Source of the DNA: Lachnospiraceae bacterium
GTDB taxonomy: Bacteria; Bacillota; Clostridia; Lachnospirales; Lachnospiraceae
Direction of reading: 5' to 3'
Length of the DNA stretch: 44,738 nucleotides
Assembly (NCBI GenBank): GCA_900751785.1
Contig: CAADSM010000101.1
Location: 1 to 44,738, forward strand
Shown here: in pieces, positions 15,235 to 22,036 of the stretch
How the letters are laid out: the number at the start of each line of letters is the position of its first letter
How positions within the stretch are numbered: the first letter of the stretch is position 1
Notes under the pieces: generated by a model
Seen by the model: only the letters and a program-made list of their open reading frames with translations
What the model was told of the DNA's origin: nothing
Databases searched by the model: none
Made by a program: the position numbers and the translations under genes

Positions 15235-15957
15235 TTATAAAGTCTCGGACAGATGATAAAGGTGACCGCGTATGATCTCGTATCCGTTGGTAAACGCAAG
15301 AAGGACTGCGATCAGATACTTCCGATGGCGTTCCAGTGTTTTCTTGTCAACACCGGAAAGGTTTGAAAGCGCCGTGATGGGAAGTTTTTTTGTCTGGACA
15401 AGTTCATCCAGGTATTCGGGATGTCTCCGGGCTGAGGTCAGCACCTTCTGGCACGCTCTGAGTGTGCGTTCCTGCCGGGGGCAGTTATCCGCCACGTCGG
15501 AAAAAGAGATACCGAATCCTTCCAGACACTGTTCAAATTCTGTGATCTCTTCTTTTGCTGCGCTCCTGTGGTGCGAGGTCTCTATTTCATTTGTCGGATC
15601 CTCCAGGTGATCGATCTTGAGCGCGTCTTCTTCTCCGTCCTGTATCGGCTCGTGAAGAGAGACTACCTTTGCATGTCTTTTTTCCCTGCGGTAATGATCG
15701 ATCAGCCGGCTCCGGATCCCGCGCGAAGCATAGGCGAGAAATGCGCCCCGGTGCTTTTCGTATCCGAGAATAGCCTCGTAGAATGCAAGAAGCACGATGC
15801 TGAACTCTTCATCCTGGCCTTCTACAGGCGCCCTGTGAAGAAATTTTGCTGCTTCAGCACGAATAAAACCCATATATTGACGGATCAGAGCATCCGCAGC
15901 TTCGGAATCCGTCTTGGCCGCATATACCTGTTCTGTCAATTCATGCCCACCGCTCAT
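15235..15957 (-). CDS. sigI: RNA polymerase sigma factor SigI
   Basis: This ~240-residue protein is SigI-like. Region 2 is recognisable in DEEFSIVLLAFYEAILGYEK and AFLAYASRGIRSRLIDHYRR; the C-terminal part has RTLRACQKVLTSARRHPEYL and KTLERHRKYLIAVLLAFTNG, the SigI-C signature. SigI family factors in Clostridia and Bacillus respond to cell-envelope or polysaccharide signals and are held by RsgI. I chose ATG 15957 (MSGGHEL): AGGAGG is 9 nt upstream, whereas ATG 15963 leaves 3 nt. Its own SigI-like promoter lies at 15982-16012, so autoregulation is likely. Confidence 0.95.
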   Translation of the reverse strand: MSGGHELTEQVYAAKTDSEAADALIRQYMGFIRAEAAKFLHRAPVEGQDEEFSIVLLAFYEAILGYEKHRGAFLAYASRGIRSRLIDHYRREKRHAKVVSLHEPIQDGEEDALKIDHLEDPTNEIETSHHRSAAKEEITEFEQCLEGFGISFSDVADNCPRQERTLRACQKVLTSARRHPEYLDELVQTKKLPITALSNLSGVDKKTLERHRKYLIAVLLAFTNGYEIIRGHLYHLSETL

Positions 15958-15981
15958 AAACATTATCCTCCTGATAGTAGA

Positions 15982-16030
15982 ATACGTAAGAAATATCGTA
16001 TTATCGGGGTCGTGAGTAAAAATTTTTATC
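15982..16030 (-). promoter_or_regulatory. SigI-type promoter of sigI-rsgI
   Basis: On the minus strand, CGACCCCG (16012-16005) is followed by CGTAT (15986-15982), with exactly 19 nt between CCCC and CGTA. An A/T tract (AAAAATTTTT, within 16013-16030) lies upstream. This fits the A-tract, CCC, CGWA pattern described for Clostridial SigI promoters, and its boxes and spacing are identical to those of the promoter at 16182. Confidence 0.85.
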
Positions 16031-16154
16031 AGTATATTGGGAGAATGTTAAAACAAGATTTGATATATGTAAAATCAACGTAAAATTAATCGGAGGCGGG
16101 GAGGATGGGCAGAATCCTTTCCTTATATAAAGAAATAAGGGGCAGGGCATCAGG

Positions 16155-16217
16155 AAAAATAAAAATAAAAAAAATCTGCGGCGACCCCGTTTTCAGGAAA
16201 CTTCTTCCGTATCCTAC
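16155..16217 (+). promoter_or_regulatory. SigI-type promoter of the lipoprotein-VTC-DUF4956-cotH operon
   Basis: An A-rich tract (16155-16174) precedes CGACCCCG (16182-16189), then CGTAT (16208-16212), again with 19 nt between CCCC and CGTA. Both SigI-type sites share CGTATyCTAC at the downstream box. No good TTGACA/TATAAT pair is seen in the same place. The lipoprotein start lies ~55 nt downstream. Confidence 0.85.
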
Positions 16218-16264
16218 AACATAAACAAAACAAACACAGATAAAAACAAAGGAGTGAATGAATT

Positions 16265-17215
16265 ATGACGAAAAAAACTTTGATCACCACATTAGCAGCA
16301 GCATTAACACTTTCTCTTTTCACAGGAGTAATGACGGGATGCGGAAGCCGGAGCGCACAGGGAAATGTGAACCTGGCCCAGGAAGCAGTACAGGAGCAGG
16401 CGGAAGGCGGAGTGATCTCTGTCAAGGTAAATCCAGAGATCGCTGTATCCTACGATGAGCAGGGGCTGGTAACAAAGATCGAGGGCCGCAACGACGACGG
16501 CAAAACGATCGTGGCTGATTATACAGAGTATGAAGGAAAAGACTGCCGCCAGGTAATCTGCGATCTGGTTGCAAAGATCGATGGCGCGGGATATCTCGTT
16601 GAGGAAGCTGAGGGAGAGGGCAGGCAGATCACACTTGAGATCGAGGCCGGATCCATCCTTCCGAGTGAAAACTTCCTCAGCAATATCGTGGCGGGGATCC
16701 AGGAATACACAGGAAGCAAAAATCTGAATGCATCGGTGGCGGTAGACGGCGAGAGCAGCTATGGCTGGACGAATTACGGAGATACAGATTACGGTCCGGA
16801 CAACGACGGCGTGACAGACTACAACGACACAGACTACGGCCCGAACAACGACGGCGTGACAGATTACAATGACACAGACTACGGCCCGAACAACGACGGC
16901 GTGACAGACTACAATGACACAGACTACGGTCCGAACAACGACGGCGTGACAGATTATGACGACACAGATTACGGTCCGAACAATGACGGCGTGACAGATT
17001 ACGATGACACAGACTACGGCCCGAACAATGACGGCGTGACAGATTACGACGATACAGACTACGGTCCGTACAATGACGGTGTGACAGATTACAGCGCGCC
17101 GGCAGCGCCTGCGGCTCCGTCTTACAGCGGCGACTCCGGTTATGATGACGGCGACTCAGGATACGATAATGGAGATTCAGGATATGACGACGGCGATTCC
17201 GGCTATGATGATTGA
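16265..17215 (+). CDS. Lipoprotein with an RsgI-like extracytoplasmic (SEAL-type) domain and Asp/Tyr tandem repeats
   Basis: This 316-residue protein has a signal peptide and lipobox ending VMTGC (Cys26). Residues ~50-160 align with RsgI's outer domain: GVISVKVNPEIAVSYDEQG with Asn56-Pro57, then GRNDDGKTIV and YEGKD, in the same order. There follow seven 15-residue repeats (TDYGPNNDGVTDYND type), an Ala/Pro linker and four GDSGYDD-type 7-mers. The tail motif GDSGYDD also occurs in RsgI. It has no anti-sigma domain, so it is not an anti-sigma factor itself. It could be a decoy, sensor or regulator of RsgI, or a surface anchor. AAAGGAG precedes ATG. It heads an operon from a SigI-type promoter. 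I infer a role in the SigI pathway; the biochemical function is unknown. Confidence 0.85.
   Translation: MTKKTLITTLAAALTLSLFTGVMTGCGSRSAQGNVNLAQEAVQEQAEGGVISVKVNPEIAVSYDEQGLVTKIEGRNDDGKTIVADYTEYEGKDCRQVICDLVAKIDGAGYLVEEAEGEGRQITLEIEAGSILPSENFLSNIVAGIQEYTGSKNLNASVAVDGESSYGWTNYGDTDYGPDNDGVTDYNDTDYGPNNDGVTDYNDTDYGPNNDGVTDYNDTDYGPNNDGVTDYDDTDYGPNNDGVTDYDDTDYGPNNDGVTDYDDTDYGPYNDGVTDYSAPAAPAAPSYSGDSGYDDGDSGYDNGDSGYDDGDSGYDD
16784..17098 (+). repeat. Seven tandem 45-bp repeats coding TDYGPNNDGVTDYND
   Basis: Seven in-frame 45-bp units (16784-17098) encode near-identical 15-mers. Changes are N-to-D at one position, Asp/Asn/Tyr at another, and an SA ending in the last copy. Many base differences are synonymous (GGT/GGC, GAT/GAC), so the units are not recent exact copies. 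Asp/Asn/Gly spacing (NNDGVTD) vaguely resembles calcium-binding repeats. Confidence 0.95.
17129..17212 (+). repeat. Four tandem 21-bp repeats coding GDSGYDD
   Basis: Four 7-residue units (GDSGYDD, GDSGYDN, GDSGYDD, GDSGYDD) end the lipoprotein. The final unit holds the start codon of the next gene (ATGATGATTGA) in another frame. Confidence 0.95.
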
Positions 17216-17897
17216 GAAAACTCCGATATCTTTCCGACATGAGCTGAAACATCTGATCACCCGCGGGGAAGACCGGATCCTTTCAGAACGGCTCGGCAGG
17301 CTGTTTGCACATGACAGCCATGCGGGCCCGGAAGGGGTGTACCAGGTGAACAGCCTCTATTTTGACACCCCGGACGACAAAGCGCTGACACAGAAGACTG
17401 CCGGGGTGAGCGGGAGGGAGAAGTTCAGGCTGAGGTATTATGGCAGCGATACTGCATTCCTCCGGCTGGAGAAAAAGATCAAGCAGGGCGGGCTGTGTGC
17501 AAAGCGCAGTGCCCGCCTTACTGCAGAGCAGGCAGAGCTTCTCCTGGAAGGCAGGATTGATTTCCTGCTCGGGAGCGGAGATCCTCTGCTGATCGAGCTG
17601 TACAGCAAGATGAAGGGGGAGCTGCTAAGGCCGCGGACGATCGTGACGTACGAGAGAGAAGCGTTCATCTATCTTTCCGGGAATGTGCGGGTGACGCTGG
17701 ACAGGAATCTCCGCACCGGACTCCGCAGTACGGAGTTCCTTGATCTGGAGAACCGGACTGTGGCTGCCGCGCAGGATACGATCCTCGAAGTGAAGTATGA
17801 CGCTTTTCTTCCGGACATCGTAAGGATGGCGGTGCAGACTCCGGATCGCAGGACGGGAGCCTATTCCAAATATGCATCGTGCAGGAGATATGAATAG
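17205..17897 (+). CDS. Polyphosphate-polymerase (VTC) domain protein
   Basis: This 230-residue protein is a VTC/CYTH-superfamily tunnel protein: FRHELKHLI near the N-terminus (E and K), VNSLYFDTPDD, REKFRLRYYG, RLEKKIKQGG, PRTIVTYEREAF, RVTLDRNLRTG and ILEVKYD. These basic/acidic strands form the triphosphate tunnel of VTC4-type polyphosphate polymerases and related enzymes. Bacterial members usually occur beside DUF4956 and CotH, as here. Activity on polyphosphate is a family-based prediction. It has no TM or signal peptide. Its start (ATG 17205 or 17208) lies inside the lipoprotein's last codons, overlapping by 8-11 nt, with no good ribosome site, so translational coupling is likely. Confidence 0.9.
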   Translation: MMIEKTPISFRHELKHLITRGEDRILSERLGRLFAHDSHAGPEGVYQVNSLYFDTPDDKALTQKTAGVSGREKFRLRYYGSDTAFLRLEKKIKQGGLCAKRSARLTAEQAELLLEGRIDFLLGSGDPLLIELYSKMKGELLRPRTIVTYEREAFIYLSGNVRVTLDRNLRTGLRSTEFLDLENRTVAAAQDTILEVKYDAFLPDIVRMAVQTPDRRTGAYSKYASCRRYE

Positions 17898-17971
17898 CGC
17901 AGGCCGTGTAAGCGCCCGTCAGGACGCATCGGCTGCGGAAAATACATGATAACAGAAAAGGTGGAAATTTT

Positions 17972-18643
17972 ATGACGTTTCAGGATATATTTAAATCCAG
18001 TTTCCTTGAAAATGTAAATGCGATCTCAGTCCTGGATATGGCGCTGGCGCTCATTCTGGCTTTTGCGCTGGGATTGTTCATTTTTTTCATATATAAAAAG
18101 AGCTACTGCGGGCTTATGTACTCGGCGGCGTTCGGCGCGACGCTGGTGGCGCTCACATTGATCACGACGCTTCTGATCCTGGCGGTTACCAGCAATATCG
18201 TTCTTTCCCTCGGTATGGTCGGCGCCCTGTCTATCGTGAGATTCAGGACTGCCATCAAGGAGCCGATGGACATTGCATTCCTGTTCTGGAGCATTGCTGC
18301 AGGGATCGTGCTTGCAGCCGGTTTTATCCCGCTGGCCGTGTTCGGAAGCTTCTTCATCGGATTGGTGCTCCTGATCTTCTCGGGGAGAAAGAATGTGGAG
18401 CGTCCGTACATCCTTGTGGTCCACTGCGGAACAGAGGAGCAGGAAAAAGAGGTGCGCGAATATGTAAAAGCGCAGGTGAAAGCGCTCTCGCTGAAGAGCA
18501 AGAGCGTATCGCCGGGCTGCATTGAGCTGAATTATGAAGTGCGTTTCCCGGAGGGAGAGTCAGGATTCGTAAACGCGATTTCCGAGATGGACGGCGTGAC
18601 GCACACAGTACTTGTTTCATATAACGGAGATTACATGGGGTAG
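17972..18643 (+). CDS. DUF4956 membrane protein
   Basis: This 223-residue protein has ~3-4 TM helices in the first ~150 residues, including MALALILAFALGLFIFFIYK and ALTLITTLLILAVTSNIV. The conserved segment SLGMVGALSIVRFRTAIKEP, with the Arg-rich RFRTA motif, is characteristic of DUF4956 (residues ~80-105). A soluble C-terminal domain of ~75 residues follows. DUF4956 function is unknown. The family is typically encoded between VTC and CotH genes, and may be a membrane partner moving or anchoring the polymer. AAAAGGTGG precedes ATG 17972. The gene is 74 nt after the VTC gene and 6 nt before cotH. Confidence 0.93.
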   Translation: MTFQDIFKSSFLENVNAISVLDMALALILAFALGLFIFFIYKKSYCGLMYSAAFGATLVALTLITTLLILAVTSNIVLSLGMVGALSIVRFRTAIKEPMDIAFLFWSIAAGIVLAAGFIPLAVFGSFFIGLVLLIFSGRKNVERPYILVVHCGTEEQEKEVREYVKAQVKALSLKSKSVSPGCIELNYEVRFPEGESGFVNAISEMDGVTHTVLVSYNGDYMG

Positions 18644-18649
18644 CAGAAG

Positions 18650-20047
18650 ATGCTGAAGCACAGACACATTGATAAAATCTGTATCGCGGTGATCCTGCTT
18701 GCATGCGTTCTGACAGCCGGGTTCATGAACGGCGAGAAGCTCGGGATCCGGTCGTCCTCCTCGGACCCGGAGTATGCCTCGCGGATTTTTGACGACAGCC
18801 GGGTGCATACGGTGGATATCAGGATCGAGGACTGGGAAGGATTCCTTGAGAATGCCTCGGAAGAAGAATATTCTGAATGTGACGTGGAGATCGATGGGGA
18901 GGTGTTTTCCTCTGTCGGGCTGCGGGCAAAAGGAAACAATTCTCTGAGGCTCGTGGAAGAGTTCGGGCTGAACAGGTACAGCCTGAAACTGGAATTTGAC
19001 CACTTTCAGGACGGCAGTACATATTACGGGCTGGATAAGCTGTCGCTCGATTCCTCCTATCAGGACAACAGCTATCTCAAGAATTATCTCGCCTATGATA
19101 TGATGGAATATATGGGAGTTCCGGCGTCTCTTACCAGTTATGTGTGGGTCACTGTGAACGGAGAGGACTGGGGACTCTTCCTGGCGGTGGAGGAACCTGA
19201 GGAGGCGTTCGTGCGCAGGAATTACGGCGCGGATCACGGCCCGCTGTACAAGCCGGACTACCGCTCGCTGGAGGCGGAGAACAGCGACGTGGCCTTGAAA
19301 TATACTTCGGACGATCCTGCGGACTATGATAATATTTTCCGAAACGCGAAGTTCGATATCGACAGCGAGGACCAGGAACGGCTGATCCGGGCGCTGAAGA
19401 TCCTCTCCGAGGGAGAAAACCTGGAAGAGGCGGTGAATGTGGATGAGGTGCTCAGGTATTTTACAGTACAGGTATTTACAGTCAATCTGGACAGTTATCT
19501 GGGAAGGACCGGACACAATTACTTCCTCTATGAAGAAGACGGGATACTCAGCATCCTTCCGTGGGACTATAATCTGGCCTTTGCGACATATTCTCTCGGA
19601 ATGCCGGATCCGGTCAACGACGCAGAGCTGTATGTAAACTATCCGATCGATACTCCGGCGTCGGGGGAGATCATGAGGAACCGTCCGCTCTATCACAATC
19701 TCATGAAGAACGATGAATATTTTGCAAAGTACCATGAATATTTCGATCAGTTTATCGCGGGATATTTTGAGAGTGGATTGTTTGAGAAGAAGGCCGCGGA
19801 GACGATGAAGATGATCGCGCCGTATGTGAAGAAGGATCCCACTGCATTCTGCTCCTATGAGGACTATCTCACCGCTGTCCGGACGATCACGGACTTCTGC
19901 CTCCTGCGCGCTGAGAGCGTCAGGGGACAGCTCTCGGGAGAGATCCCCTCTACGATCCGCGGGCAGCAGGAAGATACAGAGAGCCGGGTGGACGCGTCTG
20001 ATGTCTGGCTGCCGGATATGGGCGAGATCGCGGACCTTCGGGATTAA
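18650..20047 (+). CDS. CotH kinase family protein (secreted or membrane-anchored)
   Basis: This 465-residue protein has an N-terminal membrane/signal helix (~9-26), then a CotH kinase-like domain with SLKLEFDHF, GLDKLSLDSSYQDNSYLKNY, VWVTVNGEDWGLFLAVEEP and LSILPWDYNLAF. The DNSYLKNYLAYD and ILPWDYNLAF motifs hold the residues expected for the atypical kinase active site (Asn and Asp for metal binding). CotH of Bacillus spores phosphorylates spore coat proteins on Ser outside the cell membrane. Here it is probably exported. ATG 18650 lies 6 nt after the DUF4956 stop. It is the last gene of the SigI-type operon. A link of CotH with the Asp/Tyr/Ser-rich repeat lipoprotein (GDSGYDD) as a substrate is possible but untested. 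Confidence 0.93.
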   Translation: MLKHRHIDKICIAVILLACVLTAGFMNGEKLGIRSSSSDPEYASRIFDDSRVHTVDIRIEDWEGFLENASEEEYSECDVEIDGEVFSSVGLRAKGNNSLRLVEEFGLNRYSLKLEFDHFQDGSTYYGLDKLSLDSSYQDNSYLKNYLAYDMMEYMGVPASLTSYVWVTVNGEDWGLFLAVEEPEEAFVRRNYGADHGPLYKPDYRSLEAENSDVALKYTSDDPADYDNIFRNAKFDIDSEDQERLIRALKILSEGENLEEAVNVDEVLRYFTVQVFTVNLDSYLGRTGHNYFLYEEDGILSILPWDYNLAFATYSLGMPDPVNDAELYVNYPIDTPASGEIMRNRPLYHNLMKNDEYFAKYHEYFDQFIAGYFESGLFEKKAAETMKMIAPYVKKDPTAFCSYEDYLTAVRTITDFCLLRAESVRGQLSGEIPSTIRGQQEDTESRVDASDVWLPDMGEIADLRD

Positions 20048-20102
20048 GTTGTGCGGGAACAGGCAGATAAAGACGACAGCGAGGGCGGAGCGGGCGCGGC
20101 TG

Positions 20103-20585
20103 TCAGCGCTCGAACTCGATGCCCTTCTGGCGGAAGAACTTCTCCACCATCTCGTCCCATGCATGCTCCAGTGTCTTGTCCATAGTAAATGTTTTAAATG
20201 AGCTTCCTGTCACACAGGTAAGAGACCTGCCGTCATAGCGGATGTTCAGATAGAGTCCCTGCACCTGGTCAGGATCGGCGGAGAGACCATTCTGCTCGAT
20301 GAGACGGGCAATGTTCTTGTGCGAGAGACTGAAGACAAATCGAAAACTTAAGGGAGTACGCTTTCCTCTTATGAGTGCAAAGCAGTGCTCCCTTATATTT
20401 TTCCAGTAGGAATATTCAGGGAGCTCCGCGCCTGTATCGAAGAAATCCTTCTGTATAAACCCATCGATCGTAAATGTGTTGAATGTCACGATCTCGCCTT
20501 CGATAAAACAGAAGCTGTCGAAGGTGTCCTTCAGCAGAAGATGGGATGTAAAATCTTTGATTCCGGTCAATGTCAATGCGATCAT
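20103..20585 (-). CDS. DUF5721-like protein
   Basis: This 160-residue protein begins MIALTLTGIKDFTSHLLLKD, followed by TFDSFCFIEGEIVTFNTFTIDG, which I associate with the DUF5721 family of Lachnospiraceae. It looks soluble and beta/alpha mixed, with no TM segment. Function is unknown. I chose ATG 20585 because GGAGG is ~8 nt upstream; the frame continues five more codons to 20600. It is a single minus-strand gene convergent with cotH and divergent from the SGNH operon. Confidence 0.75.
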   Translation of the reverse strand: MIALTLTGIKDFTSHLLLKDTFDSFCFIEGEIVTFNTFTIDGFIQKDFFDTGAELPEYSYWKNIREHCFALIRGKRTPLSFRFVFSLSHKNIARLIEQNGLSADPDQVQGLYLNIRYDGRSLTCVTGSSFKTFTMDKTLEHAWDEMVEKFFRQKGIEFER

Positions 20586-20656
20586 TCTTTTATCCTCCAT
20601 GCCATACCATCATATCATAAAAGAGTCTGCAGGTGTACGGAAAAATACCGCCGGCA

Positions 20657-20685
20657 TTGACTTTTACGGGCAAAAAAAGTATTAT
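20657..20685 (+). promoter_or_regulatory. Sigma-A-type promoter of the O-acylation operon
   Basis: TTGACT (20657-20662) and TATTAT (20680-20685) are spaced 17 bp. The SGNH gene starts ~80 nt downstream. The run of genes to 29589 is co-directional with overlaps and may share this promoter. Confidence 0.7.
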
Positions 20686-20768
20686 TAGAACGTACGGTGG
20701 ATAACTATATCCAGCGTAGGAAAATTATTATCAACACATGATATTGACAGAAGGTTTCAGATAGATTT

Positions 20769-21521
20769 ATGAAAAGAATAAACAAAAGGAAAAAAAGACT
20801 TTTATTGATCGGCGCCTGCGCAGCGGTCCTCATACTGCTGGTGATCCTGGCGGTCTGGGGGATCCGGCAGCTGGTAACCCCGAAGGTCGATACAGAGCAG
20901 GGCCTGTCCTATATCCGGGCAGCTGAATCAGAGGATATTACAACGATAGAACAGAAGATCAACCAGCTGGAGAGACAGGACGGGGGAGAAGACAGCCGAA
21001 GCTATAAGGAAAAGTTCGCAAGCTCCATTGTGATGGGAGATTCCATCGCGGAAGGCTTTTCAGAGTATGATGTGCTCAATGCGTCCAGCGTCGTATCGAA
21101 GATCGGCGTGCATCTGTATGAGCTGGAGGAGCAGGTACAGCAGGCAGCAGACCTGAATCCGCAGGTCATCTTCCTGGCGCTGGGGATGAATGACGTCATT
21201 GCGACGGCCGGGGACACCGATCAGTTCCTGGAACAGTATGAAGCGGTTGTTGCTCAGCTCAGGGAGGCGGTGCCGAACGCGCATATTTATGTCAATTCTA
21301 TTTTCCCGGTGCAGGACAGCGCCATTGAGAAAGAGCCTGAACTGGCGCAGATTTCGGAGTACAACACGGTGCTGCGGCAGATGTGCGACGATCTGCAGCT
21401 CGGTTTTATTGACAATACGGATCTTGTGCAGGACCAGTATTATGAAGAGGACGGTGTGCACTTTAAGGCGGAGTTCTATCCGCTGTGGGCAGACCGCATG
21501 GCGGAGGTGGCGGCATTATGA
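20769..21521 (+). CDS. SGNH/GDSL hydrolase, membrane-anchored
   Basis: This 250-residue protein has a basic N-terminus and one TM helix (~11-30), then an extracytoplasmic SGNH domain. Motifs: MGDSIAEGF (Ser92), KIG (Gly), LALGMND (Asn141), and EDGVHF (Asp228, His231). The family includes esterases and O-acetylesterases or acetyltransferases. With MBOAT and DHHW proteins downstream, it probably modifies acyl groups on a cell-surface glycan. Start ATG 20769. ATGA overlap with the next gene. Confidence 0.93.
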   Translation: MKRINKRKKRLLLIGACAAVLILLVILAVWGIRQLVTPKVDTEQGLSYIRAAESEDITTIEQKINQLERQDGGEDSRSYKEKFASSIVMGDSIAEGFSEYDVLNASSVVSKIGVHLYELEEQVQQAADLNPQVIFLALGMNDVIATAGDTDQFLEQYEAVVAQLREAVPNAHIYVNSIFPVQDSAIEKEPELAQISEYNTVLRQMCDDLQLGFIDNTDLVQDQYYEEDGVHFKAEFYPLWADRMAEVAAL

Positions 21522-22015
21522 CAAAGAATATGCAGACAAAGAGAACAATGGTGCCCCAGATCATGAAATATATTATCTTAGCGGTGATCCTTGCGTATAT
21601 TGTGGTCCTCATGGTATATGCGAGCGGGAGCAGCAAGCCCTTTGAAGAGGTCGAGGCGTCGCTGAGCAGCGCGCTGGACGGTTCGGGGCTGACAGAGATG
21701 GACTCGCAGATGCTGAAGAGGAACTTCGGGCTGAACAGCGCGGACTATGCCGGCGTGATGTATTATGCGTCAGAATCGAGCATGTCAGCGGAAGAGGTCC
21801 TGCTGATCAGGGTGTCCAGCGACAGCCAGGTGCAGGAGGTGACAGATGCGGTCAGTGAGCGCATCTCGTCGAGGAAAAACGCATTCGACGGCTATGCGCC
21901 GGAGCAGGTAAAGCTGCTGGAAGATGCGCAGCAGAGTGTGCGGGGAAGGTATGTCTTTTTCGCTGTATCACCTGATGCGGAAGAATACAGAGCCGTGTTT
22001 GACGGCAGCCTGTAA
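21518..22015 (+). CDS. DUF4358 membrane-anchored protein
   Basis: This 165-residue protein has one N-terminal TM helix (~12-32, MKYIILAVILAYIVVLMVYA) and an outer DUF4358 domain (NFGLNSADYAGVMYYASES, then MSAEEVLLIRVSSDSQV). The family's function is unknown; in Lachnospiraceae it sits in MBOAT/SGNH glycan-acylation clusters, as here. ATG 21518 overlaps the SGNH stop codon (ATGA), with GGAGGTGG upstream, so the two are translationally coupled. MBOAT follows 21 nt after its stop. Confidence 0.88.
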   Translation: MTKNMQTKRTMVPQIMKYIILAVILAYIVVLMVYASGSSKPFEEVEASLSSALDGSGLTEMDSQMLKRNFGLNSADYAGVMYYASESSMSAEEVLLIRVSSDSQVQEVTDAVSERISSRKNAFDGYAPEQVKLLEDAQQSVRGRYVFFAVSPDAEEYRAVFDGSL

Positions 22016-22036
22016 AAGGGGAGAGGAAAGTAAGGG

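Noticed and set aside
16784..17098. CRISPR-like repeats.
   Set aside because: The 45-bp units are directly adjacent with no spacers and are in frame with a lipoprotein gene.
18617..20164. A 515-codon minus-strand frame over cotH.
   Set aside because: Antisense shadow of cotH, which has clear family motifs and a good start.
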